Part shown: positions 63,613 through 64,000 of the stretch, piece by piece
Numbering within the stretch: the first letter of the stretch is position 1
Layout of the letters: the number at the start of each line of letters is the position of its first letter
Origin: Serratia bockelmannii
GTDB taxonomy: Bacteria > Pseudomonadota > Gammaproteobacteria > Enterobacterales > Enterobacteriaceae
NCBI RefSeq assembly: GCF_008011855.1
Contig: NZ_VOUX01000004.1
Coordinates: 1-64,000 of the forward strand
DNA length: 64,000 bases
Direction of reading: 5' to 3'
Notes under the pieces: generated by a model
Seen by the model: only the letters and a program-made list of their open reading frames with translations
Databases searched by the model: none
What the model was told of the DNA's origin: nothing
Translations under genes and position numbers: made by a program

Positions 63613-64000
63613 ATGAAATCAGTGAAACTCAGCGTGTTAACCCTCTTGTTGACCGGCGTCAGCGCCTCGGCGCTGGCGCTGCCCAACATCACCCTGCTGG
63701 CGACAGGCGGCACCATCGCCGGTGGCGGCGATTCGGCGACGAAATCTAACTATACCGCGGGCAAGCTGGGTGTCGAGGCGCTGGTCGATGCGGTGCCGGC
63801 GCTGAAAGATATCGCCAACGTGCAGGGGGAGCAGGTGGTGAACATCGGCTCGCAGGACATGAACGATCAGGTCTGGCTGACGCTGGTGAAGAAAATTGAC
63901 GCCGACTGCGGCAAAACCGACGGCTTCGTCATCACCCACGGCACCGATACGCTGGAAGAGACGGCCTATTTCCTCGATCTGACGGTGAAGTGCGACAAGC
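63613..64000 (+). CDS. ansB: L-asparaginase II, periplasmic (5' part; continues past window)
   Basis: The first 129 codons of type II asparaginase, which converts asparagine to aspartate and ammonia. A signal peptide of 22 residues (cleavage after SALA) precedes mature LPNITLLATGGTIAGG. In mature numbering Thr12, the Thr89-Asp90 pair in THGTDT, and Cys77/Cys105 (the disulfide of the E. coli enzyme) are all present. GGAG lies before the ATG. Only truncated by the window end. In E. coli it is activated by CRP and FNR; I could not identify either site upstream. Confidence 0.93.
   Translation, partial: MKSVKLSVLTLLLTGVSASALALPNITLLATGGTIAGGGDSATKSNYTAGKLGVEALVDAVPALKDIANVQGEQVVNIGSQDMNDQVWLTLVKKIDADCGKTDGFVITHGTDTLEETAYFLDLTVKCDK

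Overview
The window reads as a chromosomal core segment of an enterobacterium of the Serratia type (Yersiniaceae). Basis: GC-rich coding sequence with strongly GC-ending codons, proteins nearly colinear with Escherichia coli K-12 homologues, and a gene order that follows the E. coli grxA-to-ycaO interval almost gene for gene. Species is inferred from overall character, not from a marker gene. No rRNA, tRNA, insertion sequence, prophage or CRISPR array was recognised.

Layout. 1-2.5 kb: grxA, ybjC, rimK, ybjN. 2.6-7.1 kb: putrescine ABC importer potFGHI. 7.2-8.9 kb: ybjO and the rRNA methyltransferase rlmC. 8.9-12.7 kb: arginine ABC importer artPIQM plus the separately transcribed artJ, each unit preceded by a pair of ArgR-like boxes. 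13-19.2 kb: ybjP, ybjQ, a DUF3300 lipoprotein, amiD, ybjS, ybjT. 19.3-22.9 kb: a block that E. coli lacks at this place: a DUF1294 membrane protein, an RpiR-type regulator and a divergent operon for a PTS permease (EIICB) and a NanE-type epimerase. 23-28.7 kb: ltaE, poxB, hcr, hcp. 28.9-35.8 kb: lysO, ybjD, ybjX, macAB. 35.9-43.9 kb: cspD, clpS, clpA, infA, aat, cydC, cydD. 44.1-45.7 kb: a glutathione transferase and a LysR regulator, again additional to E. coli. 45.8-55.2 kb: trxB, lrp, ftsK, lolA, rarA, serS. 55.3-61.2 kb: a DUF1801 protein, ycaD, then the anaerobic pflA / focA-pflB cluster. 61.7-64 kb: ycaO and the start of periplasmic asparaginase ansB, which runs off the window.

Relative to E. 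coli the local order lacks nfsA (between ybjC and rimK), aqpZ (between lysO and ybjD), serW (between clpA and infA) and dmsABC/ycaC (between serS and ycaD). Joint themes are polyamine and arginine uptake, anaerobic and nitrosative-stress metabolism (hcp-hcr, focA-pflB, cydDC, ansB), protein quality control (clpS-clpA, aat), and cell division/DNA repair (ftsK behind a perfect LexA box, rarA).

The part most likely to hold something new is the RpiR / EIICB / NanE block with its AT-rich operator region. After it come a structured intergenic element between clpA and infA, and several intercistronic hairpins (potF-potG, hcp-hcr, pflB-pflA). Regulatory sites were found by eye against known consensus sequences and should be treated as candidates.
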